Origin: Candidatus Nitrosopolaris nunavutensis | GTDB lineage: Archaea > Thermoproteota > Nitrososphaeria > Nitrososphaerales > Nitrososphaeraceae | NCBI GenBank assembly: GCA_002501855.1 | Contig: DAOM01000331.1 | Span: forward strand, 24,237 to 41,767 | DNA length: 17,531 bases | Direction: 5' to 3' | Shown: positions 7,097 to 13,927 of the stretch, one piece after another | Layout: each line of letters begins with the position of its first letter | How positions within the stretch are numbered: the first letter of the stretch is position 1 | The notes under the pieces: model-generated | The model's input: the letters and a program-made list of their open reading frames with translations, nothing else | Database searches by the model: none | Told to the model about the DNA's origin: nothing | Position numbers and translations under genes: made by a program

Positions 7097-7902
7097 TTAT
7101 CCTCACATGTTCCAAAGGGTTCGATATCCTAACGCGAATATAGATAATATTGTTGTTGTTGTTTGCTTTGCTTTGCACACTAGACTTCGAATTAATTTGA
7201 CAAAACATCGCTTGCGCAGCTAGTAATACAAGATGCAGGAAAAGCTTAGGAACCTATTGCCTAATTAACTGTGTAAATATGTTATCAATTGACCATTCGC
7301 GTCCTCCCGTAAGTGAAGAAGAAGGAGTGTAAATCATGTTGTTTCGTTATTATCACTCAATTGATTCGACAATCGAGTCTGAACTTTTGACAGACATGTT
7401 TATGGCATACATACTTGACTGAACCGGTAAAGCGATCGTGTGCGTACCTGGCCACAAGAAATAAGAGAATTACAGCTAAAAGAGAGGGAAGTTAATGACC
7501 TCAAAGGATAGTAGTGCATCTCGCAATACTAGACCATCAATTTGTATATATGCCAAAGACGGAAATGATTATACTATTGGAGTTAATGCAAGATGAGAAT
7601 TTTAGATCAATGCCAAAAATTGATGAATCTCATACCATGTTCTTTGATAAATTTAACTAGGTAGTAGATGATGAGACGAGATTGATTGGAAACAGGAATT
7701 AAGGAAAGAGATGGATTGCTTCTGCAAAGAAAAATGAGTCAATATTTGTTGAACTGGAGCTTAGTGGTGGAGTGAAGTAGGAGAAAGAATAAACTAATCG
7801 TGCATAGATTATTCGACCAAGCCAGTTCTAACAAAGTTAAAGCCTGAGGTTAGAGGGATTCCGTCGAGTGTATGATAGACCGGGAAGAAATTATTCAGGT
7901 GA
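7097..7902. other. 800-base region with only coding remnants
   Basis: No intact gene is visible. Coding-like plus-strand scraps are: TWPQEIRELQLKEREVNDLK just before the remnant at 7495-7660, then GKRWIASAKKNESIFVELEL at about 7705-7770, each closed by stops. The spacing and common strand suggest one or two plus-strand genes that have decayed. No tRNA is present, although GGGTTCGATATCC near 7118 resembles a T-arm. Confidence 0.45.
7495..7660 (+). pseudogene. Frameshifted remnant of an unrecognised small protein
   Basis: An ATG at 7495 with GAGGGA upstream opens a frame containing SICIYAKDGNDYTIGVNA and stops at 7594. A +1 shift near 7589 joins it to QDENFRSMPKIDESHTMFFD, which ends at TAG 7658. 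Both halves look coding and together would make about 55 residues of alpha/beta character. The family is not recognised. It is listed as a broken gene because the two parts are complementary and adjacent. Confidence 0.4.
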
Positions 7903-8649
7903 TTATTGCACATAATTTGTTAGTAGTCCGTATTTATGCAGCAATTTTCTATGATGCTGAAATTCAGGATCTAGTAACTTGACAATGTTCCAAAATTCTT
8001 TCGAGTGATTGAGCTCCATTAGATGAGCTAGTTCATGTATAATCACGTAATTTATTAACTCAACAGGAAGTGAAGCTAAGAGTAAATTAAAGTTCAGATT
8101 TCCGTTTTTGGAACAACTGGCCCATCTTGAATGTTGAGCCTTTATTGAAACTCTGTTATATGCTGGAAGATTTGGGTACTTCTTCCTAATGAGATCAATA
8201 CGTTCCGATACTATTTTCTTGGTTTCTACGAGATACCATCGCTTAATATCGTCCTTACATCTGCGCCTATCAGTGACATGAAATGTTATGGTTTTTAAGT
8301 TATCTGAAACTATTACAGAGGCTGCAAAGTCTTTAGTTATTCGAAGATTGTATCTCTTGCCTAGAAAAGAAATTGTGTTTAATTTTAGATTCTCCTCACC
8401 ACATTCATTTCGGAGTTTCCCATAGTATTCTGATGTTTCTAGAATCCACTCTTTTTTGATGTCTAAGAATCTCATTACCTCGTCAGCTTCATAATTAATA
8501 ATTGGAACTACGACATAAAGTCCAAAGATATTTGCTTTCAAGCATAATTGCTTTGCTCTTTTACTTTTCTTAACTTCTACGCTTAGTATTCTACCGTTTG
8601 AGAGATGCACAGGCAAAGATGACAAGTTTTCGTTATCTTCTTTACTCAT
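7903..8649 (-). CDS. YgjP/DUF45-type SprT-like zinc metallopeptidase
   Basis: A 248-residue protein of the M48-like YgjP (DUF45) family. The C-terminal domain carries the family signature: QHSRWASCSKNGNLNFNLLL (172-191), then the zinc site HELAH at 205-209 with the catalytic E206, and the third ligand H215 in LNHSKEFW. The N-terminal 100 residues (SVEVKKSKRAKQLCLKA onward) are the usual beta-rich DUF45 lead. Members are soluble and often sit near restriction-modification or mobile genes; substrates are mostly unknown. Here no restriction genes are visible; the right neighbour is the remnant-rich strip before an integrase. TTTAAAAAATTAAAAT on the minus strand, about 20-30 bases before the ATG at 8649, is a good TATA candidate. 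Confidence 0.9.
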   Translation of the reverse strand: MSKEDNENLSSLPVHLSNGRILSVEVKKSKRAKQLCLKANIFGLYVVVPIINYEADEVMRFLDIKKEWILETSEYYGKLRNECGEENLKLNTISFLGKRYNLRITKDFAASVIVSDNLKTITFHVTDRRRCKDDIKRWYLVETKKIVSERIDLIRKKYPNLPAYNRVSIKAQHSRWASCSKNGNLNFNLLLASLPVELINYVIIHELAHLMELNHSKEFWNIVKLLDPEFQHHRKLLHKYGLLTNYVQ

Positions 8650-8865
8650 TCATTAACGTGTATTTTAATTTTTTAAATGTAGTCAAAGAGTGGTTTTGTG
8701 GTGACATTCTGCTTCCAAGTGTGTGAGGAGCTATCGCAGACCCTCTCCACGTCGGTAACGTATTATAGTCTTTAGTAACTATTTTGCGAAACCACGGATG
8801 CTATTGCAGGGTATGCATTGCTATCTTACATTATATAATCCCAGTTCGCCAGAGTAGTGTTATAA

Positions 8866-8976
8866 AAGAACATCAATATTTGTCTTAAATGTAATTATTG
8901 TTACTCATGTCATCCTAAGATCGAGAAAGTAGCAAGGGCAAATGAAGAAATTAATCAAATATTATTATGGATATAA
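8866..8976 (+). pseudogene. Cysteine-knuckle protein remnant
   Basis: A plus-strand frame between TAA 8863-8865 and TAA 8974-8976 reads NICLKCNYCYSCHPKIEKVA and on to NEEINQILLWI. Four Cys are spaced two residues apart (CxxCxxCxxC), followed by His, as in small zinc- or iron-sulfur-binding modules. There is no ATG, GTG or TTG at a usable place, so it is probably an internal piece of a lost gene. Confidence 0.35.
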
Positions 8977-9112
8977 TAATCAAGAAGGAGCAAGAAAGCA
9001 ATAGTATCCAGTAAGATTTGTGACTTTAATAATAGCAAAAACAAAAACAACTAAGAAGATTTTGCTATATGGGTAGAACGATTACTTCTCTTCGAATATC
9101 CAGTGTATAGGA

Positions 9113-9274
9113 GTGAAAGAATTGAAAGCATTTCGAAACTCAATAGATATATCAGGTAGAAAACTATTTGATCAAATATTTTCTGATGTAGGCACCAGAT
9201 ATTATATAACTACAAAGCTATCAAATAAGAGAAACTACTATAATACTTGCCCTCTTTTTACATGTATTTGCTGA
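9113..9274 (+). pseudogene. Unrecognised 53-codon fragment
   Basis: From GTG 9113 to TGA 9272 the frame reads VKELKAFRNSIDISGRKLFD, QIFSDVGTRYYITTKLSNKR and a short Cys-rich end. The composition is clearly protein-like, but the length is small, the start is not supported and an in-frame TAG lies upstream. It may be the N-terminal piece of a decayed gene of an earlier mobile element. No family recognised. Confidence 0.35.
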
Positions 9275-9520
9275 CATGTATCACAGGCTCTGGTCTAGGG
9301 CAGCGCGGGCAAAGTCAGGACCAACAGCTTGATATGTTGATATTTTTCGCTGGTGCCTTTGGCTATGTAGCTGCTGGATTTTGTGGAAACAGTCGTAAAT
9401 TTGAGTCAATTAACATTTATGCTGCATGCATTGTGAAAACACTAATAGGGCGCGTCCTCTAGCTACCTACTAACTATGGGCAAATTACCTTTAACCATAC
9501 TCAAAAAGGATGGTTAATGC

Positions 9521-9545
9521 TTTATATTACACTCAATCTATAAAT
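9521..9545 (+). promoter_or_regulatory. TATA boxes for the integrase
   Basis: TTTATATTA at 9521-9529 and TATAAATG at 9539-9545 are strong archaeal TATA-like elements. The second would start transcription near 9566, about 20 bases before the ATG at 9588, which supports that ATG over the upstream ATG at 9510. Confidence 0.4.
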
Positions 9546-9587
9546 GTATTGATAACAACTACGAAAACGATAACGATATACGATATA

Positions 9588-10733
9588 ATGGCTTCTCAGG
9601 GAGCGAAGCACTTCCTTGATAGTATTTCAAGAAACAGTCAAAGATCAAAAAAAACCTATGCTGGAGGATTAACTCATTTTCAACGCTTCTTGAACTCGAG
9701 ATACCATAGCCAGTATACATTACAAAGTGTTATCGAACCCTTATCAAAGAATCAACTGAATGTCTATGAACTCCTGAATGATTTCGTATCCTATCTTCTA
9801 ACCGTAAAGAATGCTCTCTCTAAAAATAGCATTACGCTGTATCTAGCCGCCACACGATCATATCTGGCTTACTATGACATAGACGTCGTAGCTTCCAAAT
9901 TCAAGAGAAAGGTGAAGGTTCCGAAGATCTATCGTGAAGACGAAGAACCGATTGACGCTTCAGATATCAGGAAAATCTTATTATCGTGCAATAATCGAAG
10001 ACTCAAGCCCTACTTACTTGTATTAGCAAGTGGTGGAATGAGAACTACTGAGGCGTGTGCAATACGCTTATGCGACATTGACTTTACTATTAGTCCAACC
10101 AAGATACATATTCGAAAAGAATATGCAAAAACAAGAGTGGCTAGAGACATTTACATAAGCGACGAAGCCACAAGATTCTTGAATGAATGGATAAAGTGGA
10201 AATATCGAAAACGTCAAACAAAATCTAGGACACCAATTCAGAACACGACAGATTTTGTGTTTACAAGCACAACTAAGGTGCCTGTTGGAGTCATTAGCTT
10301 GTATAATAAATTAAGACTGGAATTCAGCAAGATTCTTTCTGTTATAGGACTCGACCAAAGAAAAGAAGGAATGCAAAGAAGAAAGATAACGTTACACTCA
10401 TTTAGGAGATTTGCCAAAACCACGATTAGTGATCAGGCCGGTAAAGATTATTCAGAATGGTTTTTGGGCCATTCAAAGAGTCCCTATTATACTAAAAAGG
10501 AACCTGATAGAAGGGAAATCTATACGGCCAAGTGTATGAAATATCTCACATTTCTGGATTATACCACATTAGAAGCTACAGGTAAAAATATTGAAGCAAA
10601 ATTAGAAGAAAAGGATGATGAGATGCAAGCAATGAAAATCAAATACGAACAGGACATGAGAGCTATGCGTGAAGAAATGGAAAATAGATTCCAACAGATT
10701 CTTGCGAAGATAGATGTTCAGAAAATAGGCTAG
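9588..10733 (+). CDS. Tyrosine recombinase (archaeal element integrase)
   Basis: A site-specific recombinase that would integrate and excise the element to its right. I start it at ATG 9588 (381 residues, MASQGAKHFLD...); the frame is open from ATG 9510, but those extra 26 residues look non-coding and span TATA boxes. Residues numbered from 9510: SAM-like core-binding domain about 35-130; catalytic R178 (GGMRTTEA), likely Lys 207 (EYAKTRVARD), H296 and R299 (LHSFRRFA), H321 (FLGHSKSPYY), and a nucleophile in PYYTKK (Y326 or Y327), only 5-6 residues after the His, or less likely Y338. The last 50 residues form a charged coiled coil (EEKDDEMQAMKIKYEQDMRA). Such tails are common in thaumarchaeal integrases. 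It marks the left end of the element. Confidence 0.92.
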   Translation: MASQGAKHFLDSISRNSQRSKKTYAGGLTHFQRFLNSRYHSQYTLQSVIEPLSKNQLNVYELLNDFVSYLLTVKNALSKNSITLYLAATRSYLAYYDIDVVASKFKRKVKVPKIYREDEEPIDASDIRKILLSCNNRRLKPYLLVLASGGMRTTEACAIRLCDIDFTISPTKIHIRKEYAKTRVARDIYISDEATRFLNEWIKWKYRKRQTKSRTPIQNTTDFVFTSTTKVPVGVISLYNKLRLEFSKILSVIGLDQRKEGMQRRKITLHSFRRFAKTTISDQAGKDYSEWFLGHSKSPYYTKKEPDRREIYTAKCMKYLTFLDYTTLEATGKNIEAKLEEKDDEMQAMKIKYEQDMRAMREEMENRFQQILAKIDVQKIG

Positions 10734-10744
10734 TTTAACCTAGC

Positions 10745-11659
10745 TCAGAATCTACTCATTAACTCATTATAAAAGGTAAGTGCTTCTTTTTTATTTTCTA
10801 AAATTGAACTCAAATACGACCATTTGGGTTCTCCTTCAGTCTTAACGTCCCTCACTCGGGCTTCCCAATCCTCAATATCTGACTTTAGCTTATCGACATT
10901 TCGCCGAAAATCTGATTTATGTGGGTCTAGTAAAGAAAAAAGAGCTGTTATAATTCCTTTCACTTGGTTCCTCGTAAATCTATTATTGTACACGTGATAG
11001 TCTGAGATTTTAGCAGGCAATGCCATTAGTAATGGAACATGGTTGTCGCCGATTATTGGTAACCAACCCTCATTGTTGAGATTATATACTACACTATCTA
11101 CATGTCGAGATATTGCATCCGTAATGATTTTGTTTAAGATTTTTTTCACAATATTGTTAGTCTGGAATTGATGTAATATTCCCGCAGATCTAAACAATAA
11201 GAGATCATTTAAAGGGAGCGAGCATTCGAATTCTAAAAGGCGTATTCCCTCTGCGTACGAATTGTAGAACTGTATATCTTGTGTTGACCATCCTTCACTT
11301 CTGAGCTTGCCCTCCAGGAGCTTTGGTGAATTATTCTTTCGAAAATTAAAGGTTTCTACTCTCAATCTTTTTAGGTCTGAGTAGGACTTGTTGTACTCTG
11401 ATACTTTTTTTATTAAATCTGCCAGTTCCTGTCCTAAATATGTCAGGCGTTTGGGCTTTGCTTGTTTATGTTTACGGTTCGTCGTATAATTGGATTCCTC
11501 GATTATCTTTTCTCTCTGCAAATTCTTGATCACTTCTATGACGTAAGTCCTATCCGAACTGGTCTGTTTTATGATCTGATTAACATTAGTGGCGCCTCTT
11601 GAAAGCATGCTCAAAATCCTCATTGAATAGTCAACCAGTCTGTTGTCGCTGCCTTTCAT
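10745..11659 (-). CDS. Winged-helix DNA-binding protein with long helical C-terminus
   Basis: A 304-residue protein. Residues about 8-85 form a winged helix-turn-helix (MRILSMLSRGATNVNQIIKQ, recognition helix DRTYVIEVIKNLQREKIIEE, wing KPKRLTYLGQELA). The remaining 220 residues are mostly helical with no recognised domain; the end (DKLKSDIEDWEARVRDVKT) is coiled-coil-like. It ends 11 bases after the integrase stop (convergent) and is divergent from the AbrB-like gene, with a 55-base shared promoter. By position it is a candidate repressor or copy-control protein of the element that regulates itself and the rightward operon. This role is inference. A Rep-like or partition function for the C-terminal part cannot be excluded. 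Confidence 0.7.
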   Translation of the reverse strand: MKGSDNRLVDYSMRILSMLSRGATNVNQIIKQTSSDRTYVIEVIKNLQREKIIEESNYTTNRKHKQAKPKRLTYLGQELADLIKKVSEYNKSYSDLKRLRVETFNFRKNNSPKLLEGKLRSEGWSTQDIQFYNSYAEGIRLLEFECSLPLNDLLLFRSAGILHQFQTNNIVKKILNKIITDAISRHVDSVVYNLNNEGWLPIIGDNHVPLLMALPAKISDYHVYNNRFTRNQVKGIITALFSLLDPHKSDFRRNVDKLKSDIEDWEARVRDVKTEGEPKWSYLSSILENKKEALTFYNELMSRF

Positions 11660-11684
11660 AACCGGTGTCTAACTTTCTACCAAA

Positions 11685-11710
11685 CATATTAGAATGTTAT
11701 AATAAATATG
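11685..11710. promoter_or_regulatory. Divergent promoter with inverted repeat
   Basis: CATATT (11685-11690) and AATATG (11705-11710) form a perfect 6-bp inverted repeat with a 14-base spacer. CATATTA sits about 26 bases before the ATG at 11715, right for the TATA box of a leaderless rightward transcript, and the AT-rich other arm can serve the leftward gene at 11659. An operator overlapping both promoters is plausible. Confidence 0.35.
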
Positions 11711-11714
11711 CATT

Positions 11715-11984
11715 ATGAGTAAGAAGCGCATTTATGCACTCCAGCCGTATGAGGTAGGGAATAAAAATGCAAAATCGCTCGCAGTTGTGATTCCATCTGA
11801 GGTGGCCAAGGAGAATAATGTAAACACATCTACTATATTCACTTTACTTGTAGACTCTAAGACCAAAAAAGTAATCCTGCAAACTATAGATAAAATATCT
11901 GAACCACATCGAGGTGATGCAGTACCCGCTGGCGAGAGTTTAGAGGCTTCCAGCCAGCAGGCATCATCAAGCGGAATTCAATAG
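11715..11984 (+). CDS. AbrB/SpoVT-like DNA-binding protein
   Basis: An 89-residue protein. Residues about 15-60 (NKNAKSLAVVIPSEVAKENN, then STIFTLLVDSKTKKVILQTI) have the swapped-hairpin AbrB/MazE pattern: a strand with VVIPSEVAKE, a turn, then strands holding a charged loop. Such proteins dimerise and bind DNA as regulators or antitoxins. The C-terminal 25 residues are Ser/Gln/Ala-rich and disordered. It opens the rightward operon 14 bases before the zinc-ribbon gene and is probably leaderless, since no Shine-Dalgarno is seen and the TATA box lies about 26 bases upstream. No toxin gene follows, so a regulatory role on the element is favoured. Confidence 0.75.
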   Translation: MSKKRIYALQPYEVGNKNAKSLAVVIPSEVAKENNVNTSTIFTLLVDSKTKKVILQTIDKISEPHRGDAVPAGESLEASSQQASSSGIQ

Positions 11985-11998
11985 GTTGTGACGTCCAT

Positions 11999-12202
11999 AT
12001 GAACCCCATAAAACAAGGGACTCCTCAGGAATATAAAGAGTGTGCAGGAAAGGGCTGTCAAAATGCTGGTAGCTACCATCTGAAGATCATTTACCTAAAC
12101 AAAAGTGGATGGTTCTGCGAACGGTGCAGGAACGATTTGACGGTAAGTGGTCTAGCTAAGGGGCCGGGCCTTGGCAGTGGTGAAAATATTTGGCAAAAAT
12201 AG
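11999..12202 (+). CDS. Small zinc-ribbon protein
   Basis: A 67-residue protein with one probable zinc site: C15 and C20 (ECAGKGCQNAG) and C40 and C43 (WFCERCRNDL), separated by a beta hairpin (YHLKIIYLNKSGW). The tail is Gly-rich. Such minimal ribbons in mobile elements bind nucleic acid or protein partners. Its frame overlaps the likely TTG start of the following Spo11-like gene by 13 bases, consistent with translational coupling. Function unknown. Confidence 0.65.
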   Translation: MNPIKQGTPQEYKECAGKGCQNAGSYHLKIIYLNKSGWFCERCRNDLTVSGLAKGPGLGSGENIWQK

Positions 12203-13513
12203 ACCTAGACCTGATAAATCAACAAGGCTATGGTAGACCTGTCCCCAAGGAGATGGATACCCATGTTATCAAATATGTAATCGGGCAACGAATAGACGCC
12301 GTAAAAATAGATTCGGGTTTACTGCAGTGGCAAAGATGGAATCACTAAGGTTTTCTATGATAGTAGGACGCATCTCAATCGAAATGGTTGGGACACTTCA
12401 GTATATAGTGATACTGCTAAAGGTGGAAAGGAGCGAAGAAGTGAATTCTATAGCAAGATTAAGGATGTGTGTGAGAAATTTTATGGCGTAAAGCGTCATG
12501 AGATAGGCATCTTTCCTAACGACAGGGCTACTATGACGTTCATAGGTCAAGAACACGCCGTGAGCTTTCATAGCCTACCACAATTAATGCATAATGGCAC
12601 TGATATTGTATTCGTAGAAAAACAAAGCACTGTCACTTTGATGTCACCATACACAGAAACTGTAGGTATATCCTTCATTGATTCAGAGGGCTTTGGCAGT
12701 GAATATGGAATTGCTTTGGCCCGGCTATGTGATATGCAAACCCGATGTGCATATGAATATACATCAGCAGGGAATGGTAAATACTACTTCCCCAAACATC
12801 GGGGGCATCTAGCCAATATAACCGATTGTGACGTTAGTGGGGTTGCCATAGGGATCAAGGTTAATGGTTCTAACCGTTTAGGGCTAGACCTTGGAAGTAT
12901 TGAGGAGATAAATAACGTAAATCCAGGCCTAGACCTAACTATTGAGGATCTACAAGAAGACATAGACACCAGCAGAAATACACATTATCTAGGACTTTTA
13001 GGGATATTCAAAGGCAAAGGAAAACTTCATGATAGTCTCACTGAATCCGAAAGATATCATTACAAATACTACCTTTCGAAACGATTCGAGGTTGACGGTG
13101 AAGAGATTCGATTTATAGATTGGTTGGCGAACCATAGGATAGAATTAGATACTGTATTAGCGGTAGCCGAACCAGAAGGATTTTGGAATTGGCTTAAAAG
13201 GAAATTAGTGAGTGTTTGGCCTGAAAGAAACTACAATCGCGCAATATTCCTGAACGATTCCCTAAATACACCCACTATGGACAAGTTTATCGAATGGCAT
13301 CAAAATCTAACAAGGTCAGTTATAGCGGACAAAGTTAAAGAGAAAAAAGATCATCTCTCGAAGGTTGAAGGCTTGTATGATGACATAGAATCTGAACAAG
13401 AAAATATTGAGGATAACATAATCAATAACACTCTACTGACCAATGAACAAGTTCAGAATGTAGACCTAGCCCTGGAAGGGATCATGAGCAATGATGATGG
13501 TAAAACTAACTAA
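12190..13513 (+). CDS. Spo11/TopoVI-A-like (Mini-A type) protein, broken by a frameshift
   Basis: A type IIB topoisomerase A-subunit-like protein. The intact frame runs from GTG 12467 (348 residues) and carries a Toprim domain: E51 in DIVFVEKQ, then GISFIDSEGFGSEYG, then D120 and D122 in LANITDCDVSGVAIGI. In the same frame, upstream of any start codon, codons 12311-12466 read YCSGKDGITKVFYDSRTHL and RRSEFYSKIKDVCEKFYGVK, resembling the Spo11 5Y-CAP motif; the candidate catalytic Tyr is codon 12356-12358. Another frame from TTG 12190 (MAKIDLDLINQQGYG...) supplies an N-terminus and meets this one within 12311-12348, needing a +1 shift. So the true gene is about 440 residues with one extra base, or it is inactivated. 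Family knowledge: Mini-A proteins on mobile elements lack the ATPase B subunit. The C-terminal 150 residues are helical and unrecognised. Confidence 0.7.
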
Positions 13514-13733
13514 CTATCATCTTAGTTCTCCTATGCAAGTGTTACACTGCCTGCATGTGTTGTCAAATAACAAAAAGTTACATACAATCGTAATCGATAT
13601 GCAGAACTATCAAACGCTAAGAAATTTAGGACGTACAGGGGAAAGCTTCAACACAGTAATCAACCGATTGATCAATTCGACAAAAAGGCAGAGTTTCCAG
13701 AATGCCAACAACGAAGGGGGTAACGAGATATGA
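13491..13733 (+). CDS. Ribbon-helix-helix / VapB-like small protein
   Basis: The frame from ATG 13491 gives 80 residues and overlaps the Spo11-like gene by 23 bases; starts at ATG 13533 or GTG 13557 are equally possible, because homology-like sequence begins only at LHTIVIDMQNY. That strand is followed by YQTLRNLGRTGESFNTVINR, the pattern of archaeal VapB-like or ribbon-helix-helix proteins (beta strand, helix, G-x-S-F turn, helix). Such proteins bind DNA as dimers and act as antitoxins or repressors. No toxin adjoins it, so regulation of the element is more likely. Its stop overlaps the next start as ATGA. Confidence 0.6.
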   Translation: MMMVKLTNYHLSSPMQVLHCLHVLSNNKKLHTIVIDMQNYQTLRNLGRTGESFNTVINRLINSTKRQSFQNANNEGGNEI

Positions 13734-13888
13734 GTTTCCTTCCCATGCCCAGCTATTCTGAACGTGATAGGAAATTCCTAGAAGAGTGCGCAAAACTAGG
13801 AGATGTCAATGGTGCTGTGATAGTCAGTAGAGGCGACGTTGACGAATGTGATTATGACGAGCTGAAAGAAGGAGAAGATTTCCGATGA
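13730..13888 (+). CDS. Small acidic protein, translationally coupled
   Basis: A 52-residue protein from ATG 13730, overlapping the previous stop in an ATGA arrangement, which is strong evidence for a real coupled gene. It reads SYSERDRKFLEECAKLGDVN followed by GAVIVSRGDVDECDYDELKE, acidic and mostly helical with two Cys. No family is recognised. It lies 39 bases before the PrimPol gene in the replication operon and could be an accessory replication or regulatory factor; that is inference from position only. Confidence 0.55.
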   Translation: MSFLPMPSYSERDRKFLEECAKLGDVNGAVIVSRGDVDECDYDELKEGEDFR

Positions 13889-13927
13889 AATGAATATTTC
13901 ATCTAAGTCGCTAGGATGGGTGAATAG

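Larger units (their letters stand above)
8650..9587. other. Remnant-rich intergenic strip before the integrase
   Basis: There is no intact gene in about 930 bases. Besides the two remnants listed separately, the minus strand between about 8700 and 8810 reads WFRKIVTKDYNTLPTWRGSA without a start codon, and a plus-strand frame at 9247-9462 is open for 71 codons from a TTG but looks random. No tRNA gene or obvious direct repeat is seen, so the integration site of the element cannot be placed from the window. Confidence 0.45.

Noticed and set aside
7112..7135. tRNA T-arm-like GGGTTCGATATCC
   Set aside because: Only a 4-bp imperfect stem can form, and no acceptor, D or anticodon arm is found on either strand.
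9247..9462. Plus-strand 71-codon ORF from TTG
   Set aside because: No start signal, random-looking second half, and it overlaps the end of another coding-like frame.
12195..13475. Recurrent TAGACCT words that might be iterons
   Set aside because: They are irregularly spaced and fall in coding frames, where they encode Leu-Asp-Leu or similar; no tandem array.
13491..13888. Toxin-antitoxin pair made of the RHH protein and the 52-residue protein
   Set aside because: The second protein shows no toxin motif (no PIN, RelE or HEPN residues), and it is probably too small and acidic.
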